NCBI GenBank assembly: GCA_007126375.1
Contig: SLBI01000304.1
Span: 1 to 39,286 of the forward strand
From: Paracoccaceae bacterium
Lineage (GTDB): Bacteria; Pseudomonadota; Alphaproteobacteria; Rhodobacterales; Rhodobacteraceae
DNA: 39,286 bases
Direction: 5' to 3'
In this document: positions 1 to 7,784 of the stretch, piece after piece
Position numbering within the stretch: the stretch's first letter is position 1
Layout: every line of letters begins with the position of its first letter
The notes under the pieces: model-generated
The model's input: the letters and a program-made list of their open reading frames with translations, nothing else
Told to the model about the DNA's origin: nothing
Database searches by the model: none
Position numbers and translations under genes: made by a program

Positions 1-293
1 CCTCGGCCGTGAAGAGTTCGATCGGGGTGAAGCTGGAAGAGCATGCCATAAGGCCATGCCTTACGCCTATTCACACCGCAAGCGCAGACGGCCTTCGCCG
101 AAAGCTTACGCTCGAGCTCGGATATGGTCCCCTTGAGGCCGAGCAGCAGGCGCCCGTTGGGGCTTCCGGGATCGTACACCCCGTCGCGGTATGCGACCTC
201 GCAGGACGGCAAGATATTGCCCCCACGACCGCTCGTTCGACGGTTGACCCGAAAGGAGCGCCCATACAGCGGGTGCCCCGGATCGCGAACCAT
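1..293 (-). pseudogene. Chimeric recombinase / DUF5372-like open frame, partial at left edge
   Basis: An ATG at 293 opens a minus-strand frame that runs without a stop through the left edge of the window. Its first ~35 residues (MVRDPGHPLYGRSFRV...) resemble the short DUF5372-type proteins found beside recombinase genes. It then continues in frame into a stretch (YDPGSPNGRLLLGLKGTISE) that matches the catalytic-domain motif of large serine recombinases of the resolvase/invertase family. After that the similarity fades. A recombinase catalytic core with no N-terminal half, joined to a different small protein, is most simply a fused remnant of a decayed mobile element, and a degraded IS66 relic lies just beside it. 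Whether the frame is expressed is unknown, and the downstream end is outside the window. Both family assignments rest on motif recognition by eye. Confidence 0.45.
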
Positions 294-503
294 GATCTCG
301 TCAGGAAGGGATTCGTCAGCCGCACTCGACGGGGTATTCCTAAACGCCCTCGCTCGACGGGCTGGAGTGGAAACGGGTGCGCCCCGTGGCGGTGAAAGCG
401 CCTGTATCTGCTGGCTAATCGGCCCGCGGCACAGTGAGTCGCCCCGGACCGGAATGCCGATCCCCCGAGGCATGGCGCGGCGGGCCGTGCTCTCCTTCGC
501 GGC

Positions 504-908
504 ATGCGCACCGATGATCTTTCCCTGCCCGACGACATGGACTGCTCAAGGCCATGGTCCGCACCATGGCGGAGAAGCGTCGGCGCTGGAGGACGAGAAT
601 GCGGCGCTGAGGGCGCGCAGCCTCGATGCCGACCCGCGGATCAAGCGGTTAGCGCTTCCTGACCGACGGCCTGATCGAGCTCGGCTCCAACACCGCCGAG
701 CGCACCATCAGGTCCCGGACCATCACCCGCAAGAACAGCCTCTTCGCCGGCTCGGATGGCGGCGGCCACCATCGCCACCCTCCTGCTGACCTGCAGGATG
801 AACAGCGTCGATCCCACGGTCTGGCTCACCCAGACCCTCGAGCGCATCGCCAACCAATGGCCAAGCGCCGAAACCGATACCCTCATGCCATGGAACGAAA
901 GACCCTGA
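504..908 (+). pseudogene. IS66-family transposase (tnpC) relic, frameshifted and internally deleted
   Basis: Reading from the ATG at 504 gives the typical start of an IS66 TnpC protein (DLSLPDDMD). After a frameshift it continues as LLKAMVRTMAEK, and after a second as ALEDENAALRAR with a leucine-rich coiled-coil-like stretch, up to about 652. The sequence then jumps straight to the C-terminal part of the same protein (FLTDGLIELGSN..AERTIRS, RKNSLFAGSDGGG). A further frameshift near 762 leads into the IS66 C-terminal domain (TIATLLLTCRMNSVDP, LTQTLERIANQWPS, TLMPWNERP, stop at 908). An intact TnpC is around 500 residues; roughly the central 400, including the DDE catalytic core, are gone. The element cannot be active. 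Neither terminal inverted repeat was recognised. The orf1 and orf2 genes that accompany IS66 are absent. Confidence 0.75.
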
Positions 909-1378
909 ACGACCGCAGAACCCCGGCTACGGTGTTCTCTCATGCCAGGCTTGCTGCCGGCTTCGCGCAGCCGCCGTCCACCCGCACAGGAATGACCTCC
1001 GGTATGGCTGCCGGCAGCGCTGTTGGTTGGGCTCAAGGCAGCCGGGTGGAGACTGACGGCCCTCACGCTGTTCCGGTACCGTGAACCTCTGCGTCCCCAT
1101 CGACGCCACTGTCGACGCGCTGTCGACAATCGGCAGACCCGGCACCGGGAAATCGGAGGGCACCGCCACATATCCGCATCTCGCATGAGGTTCGTGCCGG
1201 ACGAACTGCGCGGTGCTGGCGGGCAGGCGCAGCTGCGTGCGGATGGACGATTCTTGCCTTCTGCCTTTCGAAGCGGACGGTGGCGCAACTCCGTTGATGC
1301 ACAAGACTCGCGACAGCCGTGAACGCGGCAGCGACCTCCTGCTGACGCCAAACGGTTGGAATCTAACCGAAAGAAGAA
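909..1378. other. About 470 bp with no recognisable gene
   Basis: Several frames are open here on both strands, as expected at this GC content, but none gives a recognisable protein, a ribosome-binding site followed by a plausible start, or the codon pattern of the neighbouring genes. It follows the IS66 relic and ends at the terminator of the next gene. It is probably degraded mobile-element or accessory DNA. Confidence 0.4.
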
Positions 1379-1403
1379 AGGCCTCACCACTGCGATGAGG
1401 CCT
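1379..1403 (-). terminator. Rho-independent terminator of the BI-1 gene
   Basis: A perfect 8-bp stem (AGGCCTCA at 1379-1386 pairing with TGAGGCCT at 1396-1403) closes a 9-base loop. Read on the minus strand it is followed by a T-rich run (TTCTTCTTTC), the standard shape of an intrinsic terminator. It lies about 90 bp past the stop of the minus-strand Bax-inhibitor-like gene. Confidence 0.75.
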
Positions 1404-1495
1404 CTTGATGATGCACGACCCGGAAGCCGGCATCCTTCAGCGTTGTGACGGGACGACTCGATCCCATGGGGCCGATCGCCGTCCCGCCGTTCCTT

Positions 1496-2236
1496 TCACT
1501 CGCGATTGCCGAGGAACTGGAGCAGGAACATGAACATGTTGATGAAGTCGAGATAGAGGCGCAGGGCACCCATGATCGCCGACTTTTCCAGCCACTCTCT
1601 GTCACCATGCGCAGCGTGCTCGATGTATTCGTTCTTGATCGCCTGCGTGTCATAGGCGGTCAGTGCCGCGAAGATCAGCACGCCGAGCACCGACACCGCG
1701 AACATGATTGCCGGCGATTGCAGGAAGATGTTGACGATCATCGCCACGATCAGGCCTATCACCCCCATGATGAGGAAGGTGCCCCAGCCCGAAAGATCCT
1801 TCTTCGTGGTGTAGCCGTAAAGGCTCAGGCCCGCGAAGGCGATGGCCGTGACGAAGAACGTCTGGGCGATCGAGATGCCGGTGAACACGGCGAAGATCCA
1901 GCTGATCGACAGGCCCATCACCGCAGCGAAGGCATAGAAGACAAGGTTGGCCGTCGCTGCCGACATGCGGTTGATCATTCCGGCGAGGCCGAAGACCATC
2001 ACCAGCGGCGCGAACATCACGATCCAGCCGAGTATGTTGGGCGACATGGTCACCGGATCGCGGAAGATCGACAGCAGTGCCGGCGAGGTGCCCACTGCCC
2101 AGGCCACGCCCCCGGTCAGCACCATACCCACGGACATCAGCCCGTAGACCTTGTTCATGTGGGCGCGGAGCCCTTCGTCGATCTCGGCGGTGCGAGCCCC
2201 GGTCATGGGGCGGCGCATCGTCTGATAGTCGGCCAT
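1496..2236 (-). CDS. Bax inhibitor-1 / YccA family membrane protein
   Basis: A 246-residue inner-membrane protein of the Bax inhibitor-1 (TMBIM/YccA) family. After a short cytoplasmic N-terminus it shows about seven hydrophobic segments, starting near residue 30 and ending in a hydrophobic C-terminal helix. The family signature near the end is present (YDTQAIKNEY at about residues 193-202, then an acidic and amphipathic stretch before LRLYLDFINMFMFLL). In this family paired acidic residues near the last helices act as a pH sensor for calcium leak. E. coli YccA protects or modulates FtsH. The start at 2236 is supported by a strong GGAGGTAAGG ribosome-binding site directly upstream. It is monocistronic, with its own promoter (2295-2323) and terminator (1379-1403). 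The family is clear; the physiological role in this organism is inferred only. Confidence 0.93.
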   Translation of the reverse strand: MADYQTMRRPMTGARTAEIDEGLRAHMNKVYGLMSVGMVLTGGVAWAVGTSPALLSIFRDPVTMSPNILGWIVMFAPLVMVFGLAGMINRMSAATANLVFYAFAAVMGLSISWIFAVFTGISIAQTFFVTAIAFAGLSLYGYTTKKDLSGWGTFLIMGVIGLIVAMIVNIFLQSPAIMFAVSVLGVLIFAALTAYDTQAIKNEYIEHAAHGDREWLEKSAIMGALRLYLDFINMFMFLLQFLGNRE

Positions 2237-2294
2237 CCTTACCTCCGTTCAAAGCGACAGAAGCGGTTCCCCATCCGGAAATCGCTTTGGCAGT

Positions 2295-2323
2295 AATATT
2301 GTCGGGCCGCCATCAGTTTTCAA
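2295..2323 (-). promoter_or_regulatory. Candidate promoter of the BI-1 gene
   Basis: On the minus strand TTGAAA (2323-2318) is followed by a 17-base spacer and AATATT (2300-2295). This is a good housekeeping-sigma match about 60 bp upstream of the BI-1 start. The CTTGAA form of the -35 element is also shared with alphaproteobacterial heat-shock promoters, so RpoH control is possible. Confidence 0.5.
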
Positions 2324-2374
2324 GCGAATCCGGTGCCGCATGCTCACCGATGCGTTATCACCGGGCTGTCGGCA

Positions 2375-3337
2375 TCAGATCGTGATCACCACCTTGCCTG
2401 TCGACCGGCGGCTGCGCAGCAGCTCCAGCCCCTCCGCTGCGCGCACAAGCGGCAGCACATGGCTGACATGCGGTTTCAGGCGCCCGGCCGCGAGCCAGCC
2501 GAGAACCTCTGCCAGACTCTGCGTGAGCCGGTCCGGCGCGAAGACGAGATACCCGCCCCAGTAGAAACCGATCACCGAAAGATTCTTGACGAGAAGCAGA
2601 TTGGCCGGCACCTGCGGCACCTCGCCGCTCGCGAAACCGATCGCAAGCAGACGTCCGCCGGGCCGTGTGGCACGCAGCGCCGCTGTGAAAAGGTCGCCGC
2701 CGACGGGATCGTAGACCACATCGGCGCCGCCGAGCGCCTTGACCGCCGCGCGGATTTCGATGCTCTCGCTGTCGATGACGTGATGCGCGCCTGCGGCTTC
2801 GGCCACGGCGAGTTTCTCGGCACCGCGCGCCACGGCGATCACGCGTGCGCCGATCTGCCGGCCGATCTCGACCGCGGTGAGCCCGACGCCTCCGGCAGCG
2901 CCGAGAACCAGCAACGTCTCGCCCGCCGTCAGCCTGGCCGCATGCGTCAGCGCCAGATGCGAAGTTCCATAGGCGACCTGGAACGCCGCGCCGGTGATGA
3001 AGTCCATGCCTTCGGGCAAAGCCACGCAACGGGCGGCCGGCACCACGACCTGTTCGGCAAGCCCGTCGCGCCCCGGAAACGCTGCGACATGCATCCCCGG
3101 CCTGAGCCCCGCCACGCCCTCGCCGATCTCGAGAACCTCACCTGCCACCTCCATCCCGGGAGTGAACGGCGGTGTGACAGGCTCCTGATACTTCCCCGAG
3201 ATCATCAGTAGATCGGCGAAATTCAGCCCGCAGGCGCGGACGCGCAGCAGGACCTCGCCAGTTCCCGGACGCGGAGGTGCGATGTCGCGTGCCAATCGTG
3301 GCTCTGCCCCGGTGCCCTCGATCCGGATGGCGTGCAT
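2375..3337 (-). CDS. NADPH:quinone oxidoreductase, zinc-independent MDR family
   Basis: A 320-residue medium-chain dehydrogenase/reductase of the quinone oxidoreductase (QOR) type, which reduces quinones or enone-type substrates with NADPH. The N-terminal GroES-like half carries CGLNFADLL and the GMEVAGEV motif. The C-terminal half has the Rossmann fingerprint LGAAGGVGLTAVEIG (about residues 147-161) and DPVGGDLF. The structural and catalytic zinc cysteines of alcohol dehydrogenases are missing, which places it with QORs. The frame stays open 43 codons further upstream, but the ATG at 3337 (MHAIRI) has a GGGAGAGAGG ribosome-binding site and matches the usual family N-terminus. It is transcribed alone, divergently from the XRE regulator at 3672. 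The in vivo substrate cannot be told from sequence. Confidence 0.88.
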   Translation of the reverse strand: MHAIRIEGTGAEPRLARDIAPPRPGTGEVLLRVRACGLNFADLLMISGKYQEPVTPPFTPGMEVAGEVLEIGEGVAGLRPGMHVAAFPGRDGLAEQVVVPAARCVALPEGMDFITGAAFQVAYGTSHLALTHAARLTAGETLLVLGAAGGVGLTAVEIGRQIGARVIAVARGAEKLAVAEAAGAHHVIDSESIEIRAAVKALGGADVVYDPVGGDLFTAALRATRPGGRLLAIGFASGEVPQVPANLLLVKNLSVIGFYWGGYLVFAPDRLTQSLAEVLGWLAAGRLKPHVSHVLPLVRAAEGLELLRSRRSTGKVVITI

Positions 3338-3441
3338 GCCTCTCTCCCGCATGTGGTCCTCTGCTGCAGCGTTAGCCGCTGAAGGCTTCGGAGGCCAGTC
3401 TGCACGCCGGCTGTCGTGCCGTCGCAGGATGGAAAAGCTGA

Positions 3442-3476
3442 CGTTGCGGCATATTGCACTTTGCAACGCATAATGC
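3442..3476. promoter_or_regulatory. Cluster of small palindromes, candidate operator or upstream activator site
   Basis: Three overlapping inverted repeats sit here: CGTTGC (3442-3447) with GCAACG (3463-3468), the tighter TTGCA-CTT-TGCAA (3454-3466), and GCAT-A-ATGC (3468-3476). They lie about 105 bp upstream of the quinone oxidoreductase start and about 140-175 bp upstream of the sigma-54 promoter at 3618. That is the usual distance for an enhancer-binding protein, so they could serve either gene. The cognate protein is not identified. Confidence 0.35.
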
Positions 3477-3617
3477 TAAACACGCTTTACGGGAACTGTG
3501 CGCTGTTTTGATCGTCCTTGGGTATTGTTTCCGTGGCGGGAGCCAACAGAGCGGTAGAGCCTGTCTGGGTTGAGTGCCATTAAGGTTAACTTTTGAATAA
3601 TGGTGCTTTCGTGTGTC

Positions 3618-3633
3618 TGGCACGCTATTTGCT
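3618..3633 (+). promoter_or_regulatory. Sigma-54 (RpoN) -24/-12 promoter of the XRE regulator
   Basis: TGGCACG-CTAT-TTGCT matches every fixed position of the RpoN consensus (TGGCACG-N4-TTGCW). The invariant GG is at 3619-3620 and the invariant GC at 3631-3632, with the required 10 bases between them. The predicted start of transcription is near 3644, leaving a leader of about 28 bases that holds the GAGGAACG ribosome-binding site of the gene starting at 3672. The interval is otherwise AT-rich and non-coding. Confidence 0.7.
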
Positions 3634-3671
3634 GTAGAGGCAGTCGGAACCATTCATTCGAGGAACGAGAC

Positions 3672-4031
3672 ATGAAACACCCCGTCGACGTCCATGTTGG
3701 CAAGCGCATCCGGCACCAGCGATGGCTGGTCGGCATGACCCAGCAACAGCTCGCTGAGGCGGTGGGCATCAAGTTCCAGCAGATCCAGAAATACGAGACC
3801 GGGATGAACCGTGTGAGCGCCTCGCGTTTGTGGGACATCTCGGAAGCACTGGACGTACCTGTCGGCTTCTTCTTCGAAGGGGTCGAAGGGGCCGAAGAGG
3901 GGGCGGCTCCGGCCGGCGATGTGCTCGCCGACAAGGAAGCGCTGGACCTGTTGCGCGCCTATTACGCGATCCCGGAGGCGCAGCGCCGGCGACTGTTCGA
4001 TCTCGCTCGCGTCCTGGGAACAGCAGCCTGA
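3672..4031 (+). CDS. XRE-family HTH transcriptional regulator
   Basis: A 119-residue DNA-binding protein. A Cro/C1-type helix-turn-helix fills roughly residues 9-63, with the family core MTQQQLAEAVGIKFQQIQKYE followed by the linker RVSASRLWDISEALDVPVGFFFEG. The C-terminus is short and acidic, then a helical tail (residues ~88-119) ends in ALDLLRAYYAIPEAQRRRLFDLARVL, probably a dimerisation element. There is no effector domain. The ATG at 3672 is preceded by GAGGAACG; the in-frame ATG at 3600 overlaps the sigma-54 promoter and has no ribosome-binding site, so it was rejected. This is a widespread alphaproteobacterial regulator type with no agreed name. A sigma-54 promoter implies that its expression depends on an activator and environmental conditions. 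Targets are unknown. Confidence 0.9.
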   Translation: MKHPVDVHVGKRIRHQRWLVGMTQQQLAEAVGIKFQQIQKYETGMNRVSASRLWDISEALDVPVGFFFEGVEGAEEGAAPAGDVLADKEALDLLRAYYAIPEAQRRRLFDLARVLGTAA

Positions 4032-4102
4032 CACCGCCGCTTGCGGCTTGACCCCTCCGCAAGCCTTGGGCTAGCGGCGAGGCGGTGGCGAGGGGTGGGC
4101 CG

Positions 4103-4930
4103 ATGGGCGGATCGAAGACTGAGGCGAAACCCGACGTGGCAGCAGCGGACCGTGCAGACATCCTCTCGACGGCGCTGCAGCTTGCCGATGCCGCACGGGA
4201 AGCCGTGCTTCCATACTTCCGCAGCGCTTCCCTGGAGATCGAGAGCAAGGACGCGGCGAGTTTCGACCCGGTCACCACCGCCGACCGGTCTGCCGAAACC
4301 GCGATGCGTGATATCCTGCGCCGCCGCCGTCCGCGAGACGGTATCCTTGGCGAGGAGCTGGGGGCCCTGCGTGGCGAGAGCGGTCTCACATGGGTCCTTG
4401 ATCCGATCGACGGCACTCGCGCGTTTCTTTCCGGCGCGCCCACCTGGGGCGTTCTGGTCGCTCTGTCCGACGCGGACGGACCAAGGCTCGGCGTCATTGA
4501 CCAGCCCTGGATCGGCGAGCGGTTCGTCGGCGGTCTCGGCGAGGCCTGGTCGGATGGCCCGGCAGGGCGCGTCGCGCTGGCGACGCGCGCGCCGCGACGC
4601 CTGTCGCAGGCGATCCTCTTCACGACCTTTCCCGAGGTCGGCACCGAAGCCGAGGGCCGCGCCTTCCACAGGCTTTCGGCGCGCTGCCGCCTCACCCGGT
4701 ACGGGCTGGATTGCTACGCCTATGCGCTGGTCGCGGCCGGCCAGATCGATCTCGTGGTCGAGGCCGGGCTGCATCCCTACGACGTTCACGCGCCCATTGC
4801 CGTCATCGAGGCGGCCGGGGGCATTGTCACCGACTGGAAGGGAAAGCCTGCCCATCATGGCGGCCGCGTTCTGGCGGCGGCCAATTGCGCGCTGCACGCC
4901 GAGGCGCTCGAGATCCTGTCGCGCAGCTGA
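4103..4930 (+). CDS. hisN: Histidinol-phosphatase, inositol-monophosphatase type (HisN)
   Basis: A 275-residue magnesium-dependent phosphatase of the IMPase fold. Metal ligands are visible at GEE (residues 83-85), DPIDGT (100-105) and the distal aspartate D227 in YDVHAPIAVIEAAGG. That last motif is the form seen in HisN, the enzyme that removes phosphate from histidinol phosphate in histidine synthesis, rather than the WDVAAG form of SuhB-type inositol phosphatases. Assignment to HisN over another IMPase is likely but not certain. The ATG at 4103 has an AGGGGTG ribosome-binding site; a GTG at 4085 is possible. It lies between the XRE regulator and hslU on the same strand, not near other histidine genes. 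Confidence 0.82.
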   Translation: MGGSKTEAKPDVAAADRADILSTALQLADAAREAVLPYFRSASLEIESKDAASFDPVTTADRSAETAMRDILRRRRPRDGILGEELGALRGESGLTWVLDPIDGTRAFLSGAPTWGVLVALSDADGPRLGVIDQPWIGERFVGGLGEAWSDGPAGRVALATRAPRRLSQAILFTTFPEVGTEAEGRAFHRLSARCRLTRYGLDCYAYALVAAGQIDLVVEAGLHPYDVHAPIAVIEAAGGIVTDWKGKPAHHGGRVLAAANCALHAEALEILSRS

Positions 4931-4995
4931 TCCGGCCGCCCTTGGCTCCGGCGCGGGGGATGCGTAAGTGAACCCCGACAGGAGGACCGCGCCCC

Positions 4996-6300
4996 ATGAC
5001 AACCCTCACCCCTCGCGAAATCGTCTCGGAACTCGATCGCTTCATCATCGGGCAGCAGGACGCCAAGCGCGCCGTTGCGGTAGCGTTGCGCAACCGCTGG
5101 CGCCGCAAGCAGCTGGACGCCACCATGCGCGATGAGGTCTATCCGAAGAACATCCTGATGATCGGCCCGACCGGAGTCGGCAAGACGGAGATAAGCCGCC
5201 GGCTGGCGAAGCTCGCCCGTGCGCCGTTTCTCAAGGTCGAGGCTACGAAGTTCACCGAGGTGGGATATGTGGGTCGCGACGTGGAAAGCATCATCCGCGA
5301 TCTCGCCGAAGCCGCCGTTACCATGACCCGCACGCACATGCGCGAGGAGGTCAAGGCCCGTGCGGAAGCCGCCGCCGAAGACCGGGTCATCGATGCCGTC
5401 GCCGGCGAGAATGCACGCGAGCAGACCCGGGAGATGTTCCGCCGCAAGCTGCGCTCCGGCGACCTTGACGCGACCGAGATCGAAGTCGAGGTGGCCGATA
5501 CCTCGTCCCCTTTCCCGATGATGGAGATTCCGGGCATGCCTCCGGGGGGCGGTGGCGTGAACCTCGGCGATCTGCTGGGCAAGGCCTTTGGCGGGCGCAA
5601 GACCCGTCGGCGGATGAGCGTGGCGGAAAGCTACGAAGTGCTGGTCGGCGAGGAGGCCGACAAGTTGCTCGACGACGAGACAGTCAACCGGGCCGCACTG
5701 GAGACGGTGCAGGAGAACGGCATCGTCTTTCTGGACGAGATCGACAAGGTCTGCGGCCGCGACGGCATGAAGGGGGCTGAGGTCAGCCGCGAGGGGGTGC
5801 AACGCGATCTGCTGCCGCTGATCGAGGGCACCGTCGTGTCGACGAAATACGGTCCGGTGAACACCGACCACATCCTGTTCATCGCATCGGGTGCCTTCCA
5901 CGTCTCGAAGCCATCCGATCTGCTGCCCGAACTGCAGGGCCGGCTGCCGATCCGGGTGGAGCTGCGCGCCCTGACCGAGGGCGATTTCGTCCGGATTCTG
6001 ACCGAGACGGAAAACGCGCTGACACGGCAGTATGCCGCCCTGATGGGGACCGAGAGGGTGATCGTGGAGTTCACCGAGGACGGTATCGCCGCGCTGGCGC
6101 GAATTGCCGCCGAGGTGAATCGTGCGCTGGAGAACATCGGCGCACGGCGGCTTTACACGGTGATGGAACGGGTGTTCGAGGAGCTTTCCTTCACCGCCCC
6201 CGACCGTGCCGGTGAAAGGGTGTCTGTGGATGCGGCCTTCGTCGAGAAGCACCTGGGCGAGCTCGCACGCTCGGCCGACCTCTCGCGCTATGTCCTCTGA
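4996..6300 (+). CDS. hslU: ATP-dependent protease ATPase subunit HslU (ClpY)
   Basis: Full-length (434 residues) AAA+ unfoldase of the HslUV protease, which unfolds substrates and feeds them to the HslV peptidase in the cytoplasm. Visible are the N-terminal [17 protein letters not shown], Walker A GPTGVGKT (57-64), the pore motif GYVGRD, the inserted I domain (~110-235, with a glycine-rich [19 protein letters not shown]), Walker [10 protein letters not shown], and the C-terminal tail LSRYVL that inserts into HslV. AGGAGG lies upstream of the ATG. In many bacteria hslV directly precedes hslU; here hisN precedes it and hslV is not in the window. The intact docking tail argues that HslV is encoded elsewhere. 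Its 3' end meets the convergent smr gene with a 3-bp gap. Confidence 0.98.
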   Translation: MTTLTPREIVSELDRFIIGQQDAKRAVAVALRNRWRRKQLDATMRDEVYPKNILMIGPTGVGKTEISRRLAKLARAPFLKVEATKFTEVGYVGRDVESIIRDLAEAAVTMTRTHMREEVKARAEAAAEDRVIDAVAGENAREQTREMFRRKLRSGDLDATEIEVEVADTSSPFPMMEIPGMPPGGGGVNLGDLLGKAFGGRKTRRRMSVAESYEVLVGEEADKLLDDETVNRAALETVQENGIVFLDEIDKVCGRDGMKGAEVSREGVQRDLLPLIEGTVVSTKYGPVNTDHILFIASGAFHVSKPSDLLPELQGRLPIRVELRALTEGDFVRILTETENALTRQYAALMGTERVIVEFTEDGIAALARIAAEVNRALENIGARRLYTVMERVFEELSFTAPDRAGERVSVDAAFVEKHLGELARSADLSRYVL

Positions 6301-6303
6301 TCC

Positions 6304-6924
6304 CTACCGAGACCGGCGCAGCCAGACATAATACGCCCCGCCGCCGCCGTGGCGGGGGTGTGCCGGGACGACCTGTTGCACCAGCGGACCGAGCGGAGGA
6401 CGCGCAAGCCAGAGCGGAACCTCGTGACGCAGCGCTCCGGCCCGCTGGGGGATCGGCCCACGGTCATCGTCGCCCCGACCCTTCCCGGTTATCACCAGAA
6501 CGAGGCGGTGACCGGCCGCCTGCGAAGCAATGATAAAGCGCGACAGGCGCGGTTGCGCGGCATCAAGGGTCAGACCGTGCAGATCCAGCCGGCCTTCGGG
6601 GATGAGCTTTCCACGCTTCAGTCGCCGGTGAGCCTTCGCATCCATACGAAGCGATGCGCTGCCCAGTTGCTCGACCGGACCCGGTGCCAGATCGGTGGCG
6701 ACCCGGGGCGCCGCCGCCGTGCTTGCTCGCAGCGCACCAATGCGGAAAGGCTCGATCGGCGCCGTCGCCTCCGGCGGCGACGGGGGCGAAGGCATGGGTT
6801 CCGGCATCGAAGGGGGTGCCGGCGCAGGCCGTCCGGAATGCAGAGGCCGCGTGCTTTGCGCAACCGAGCGCCAAAGCTCGTGTTCCTCGGAGCGAAGCTC
6901 GCGGGGGGGACGACGTCGGCTCAT
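6304..6924 (-). CDS. Smr/MutS2-domain protein
   Basis: A 206-residue protein with a long proline- and alanine-rich N-terminal half (low complexity, probably disordered, ~1-90) and a C-terminal Smr domain. The domain is marked by LDLHGLTLDAA (~114-124), VLVITGKGRG (~142-151) and the end motif GGGGAYYVWLRR. Smr domains bind nucleic acid and in some proteins act as endonucleases; the LDLHG histidine and TGKG loop are both present. The role of stand-alone Smr proteins in alphaproteobacteria is not established. It lies 36 bp downstream of the Tim44-domain gene on the same strand, so the two are probably co-transcribed. Many relatives, as I recall, have a lytic transglycosylase gene (mltA) between these two; none is present here. 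Confidence 0.9.
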   Translation of the reverse strand: MSRRRPPRELRSEEHELWRSVAQSTRPLHSGRPAPAPPSMPEPMPSPPSPPEATAPIEPFRIGALRASTAAAPRVATDLAPGPVEQLGSASLRMDAKAHRRLKRGKLIPEGRLDLHGLTLDAAQPRLSRFIIASQAAGHRLVLVITGKGRGDDDRGPIPQRAGALRHEVPLWLARPPLGPLVQQVVPAHPRHGGGGAYYVWLRRSR

Positions 6925-6960
6925 GCGGGCCGCTCCGCGATTCTGCGGGAGCGGTGCGAC

Positions 6961-7629
6961 TCACTCGCCGGTCGCGACCAGCTGCCAGTTCGGATCGTCC
7001 ACACCCATCTTCCGCGCAAACGTCCAAGTGTCGCGCTGTCGCTTGATCTCGTTGGGGTCACCCTCGACGATCTCGCCTGCTCTGTTGCGCACGGCCGAAG
7101 TGAGCTCCGCCTCGAAGCGCACGGTGATCTCCCCTTCACGGCTGGCTTCACCGAACTTGGCATCGATAATGCGCACGTCTCGCAAGCCGACGAAGTTTGC
7201 CTCCACCGTCAGGCCCTGACGTTCCCGCATCTCGACCACCTCCATGAAGCTCTCGTAGACGTCGCGGGCAAGAAACGGAACGAGGGCGTCCATGTCACCC
7301 TTCTCGAAGGCCATGAGGATCATCTCGTATGCCTGCCGCGCACCGTGGAGGAAATCACCCACATGGAATTCGGGTTCCGCCGCCTTCATCTCGGCCAGCG
7401 CCCTTGCGGCCGCGCTGCCTTCTGCGACATGGTCGATGATGTCCGTGTCCGGGCCACCTTCGATCACTTCGAATTCCGGGCGGGCTGCACCGCTCCGGGA
7501 AGCCGGCCGGGCATCGGTCACCGGCGGTTTCTCGAACCCCTCACGGCTGCCGAGAACGCTCTTCAGGCGCAGCACGAGGAACACGGCAATGCCGGCAAGG
7601 ACGAGAAGCTGCAGCACGGCGGAGTCCAT
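6961..7629 (-). CDS. Tim44/TimA-domain membrane-anchored protein
   Basis: A 222-residue protein with one N-terminal transmembrane anchor (~5-22), an acidic linker, and a C-terminal Tim44-like domain (~75-222: FHVGDFLHGARQAYEMILMAF, FLARDVYESF, then the beta-strand region EITVRFEAELTSAVR and DTWTFAR). Alphaproteobacterial Tim44 homologues (TimA) are inner-membrane proteins related to the mitochondrial import motor component Tim44; a role in membrane-protein handling has been proposed. The ATG at 7629 places the anchor directly at the N-terminus. The frame stays open upstream, but the extra 51 residues are arginine- and histidine-rich and look non-coding. Diverges from fxsA and sits near secB, a suggestive protein-export and membrane context. 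Confidence 0.9.
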   Translation of the reverse strand: MDSAVLQLLVLAGIAVFLVLRLKSVLGSREGFEKPPVTDARPASRSGAARPEFEVIEGGPDTDIIDHVAEGSAAARALAEMKAAEPEFHVGDFLHGARQAYEMILMAFEKGDMDALVPFLARDVYESFMEVVEMRERQGLTVEANFVGLRDVRIIDAKFGEASREGEITVRFEAELTSAVRNRAGEIVEGDPNEIKRQRDTWTFARKMGVDDPNWQLVATGE

Positions 7630-7784
7630 TTCTGCCTCATGGCGGGTGCGGTTGGGTCGCGTCGCGTTCGGCCTTATGTAAGGCTGATGCGGGGCCGAGT
7701 CCACCTGCGCTGAACGATCGGCGCAGGGGTGAGCCCGACCCAGCCGCCGATGCATGGCGGGTCCCTGAAGCGAGACGTGCAAAC

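Noticed and set aside
940-1015. Minus-strand stretch reading VIPVRVDGG, like the end of a short-chain dehydrogenase
   Set aside because: Only a few residues match, the spacing is wrong and no dehydrogenase core lies upstream.
3580-3590. CtrA site before the XRE gene (TTAA-GG-TTAAC)
   Set aside because: Spacing is 2 instead of 7; at best a half-site.
4855-6252. A 465-codon open frame antisense to hslU
   Set aside because: hslU itself is unmistakable; the antisense frame gives histidine- and arginine-rich translation with no family resemblance, as expected for a shadow in GC-rich DNA.
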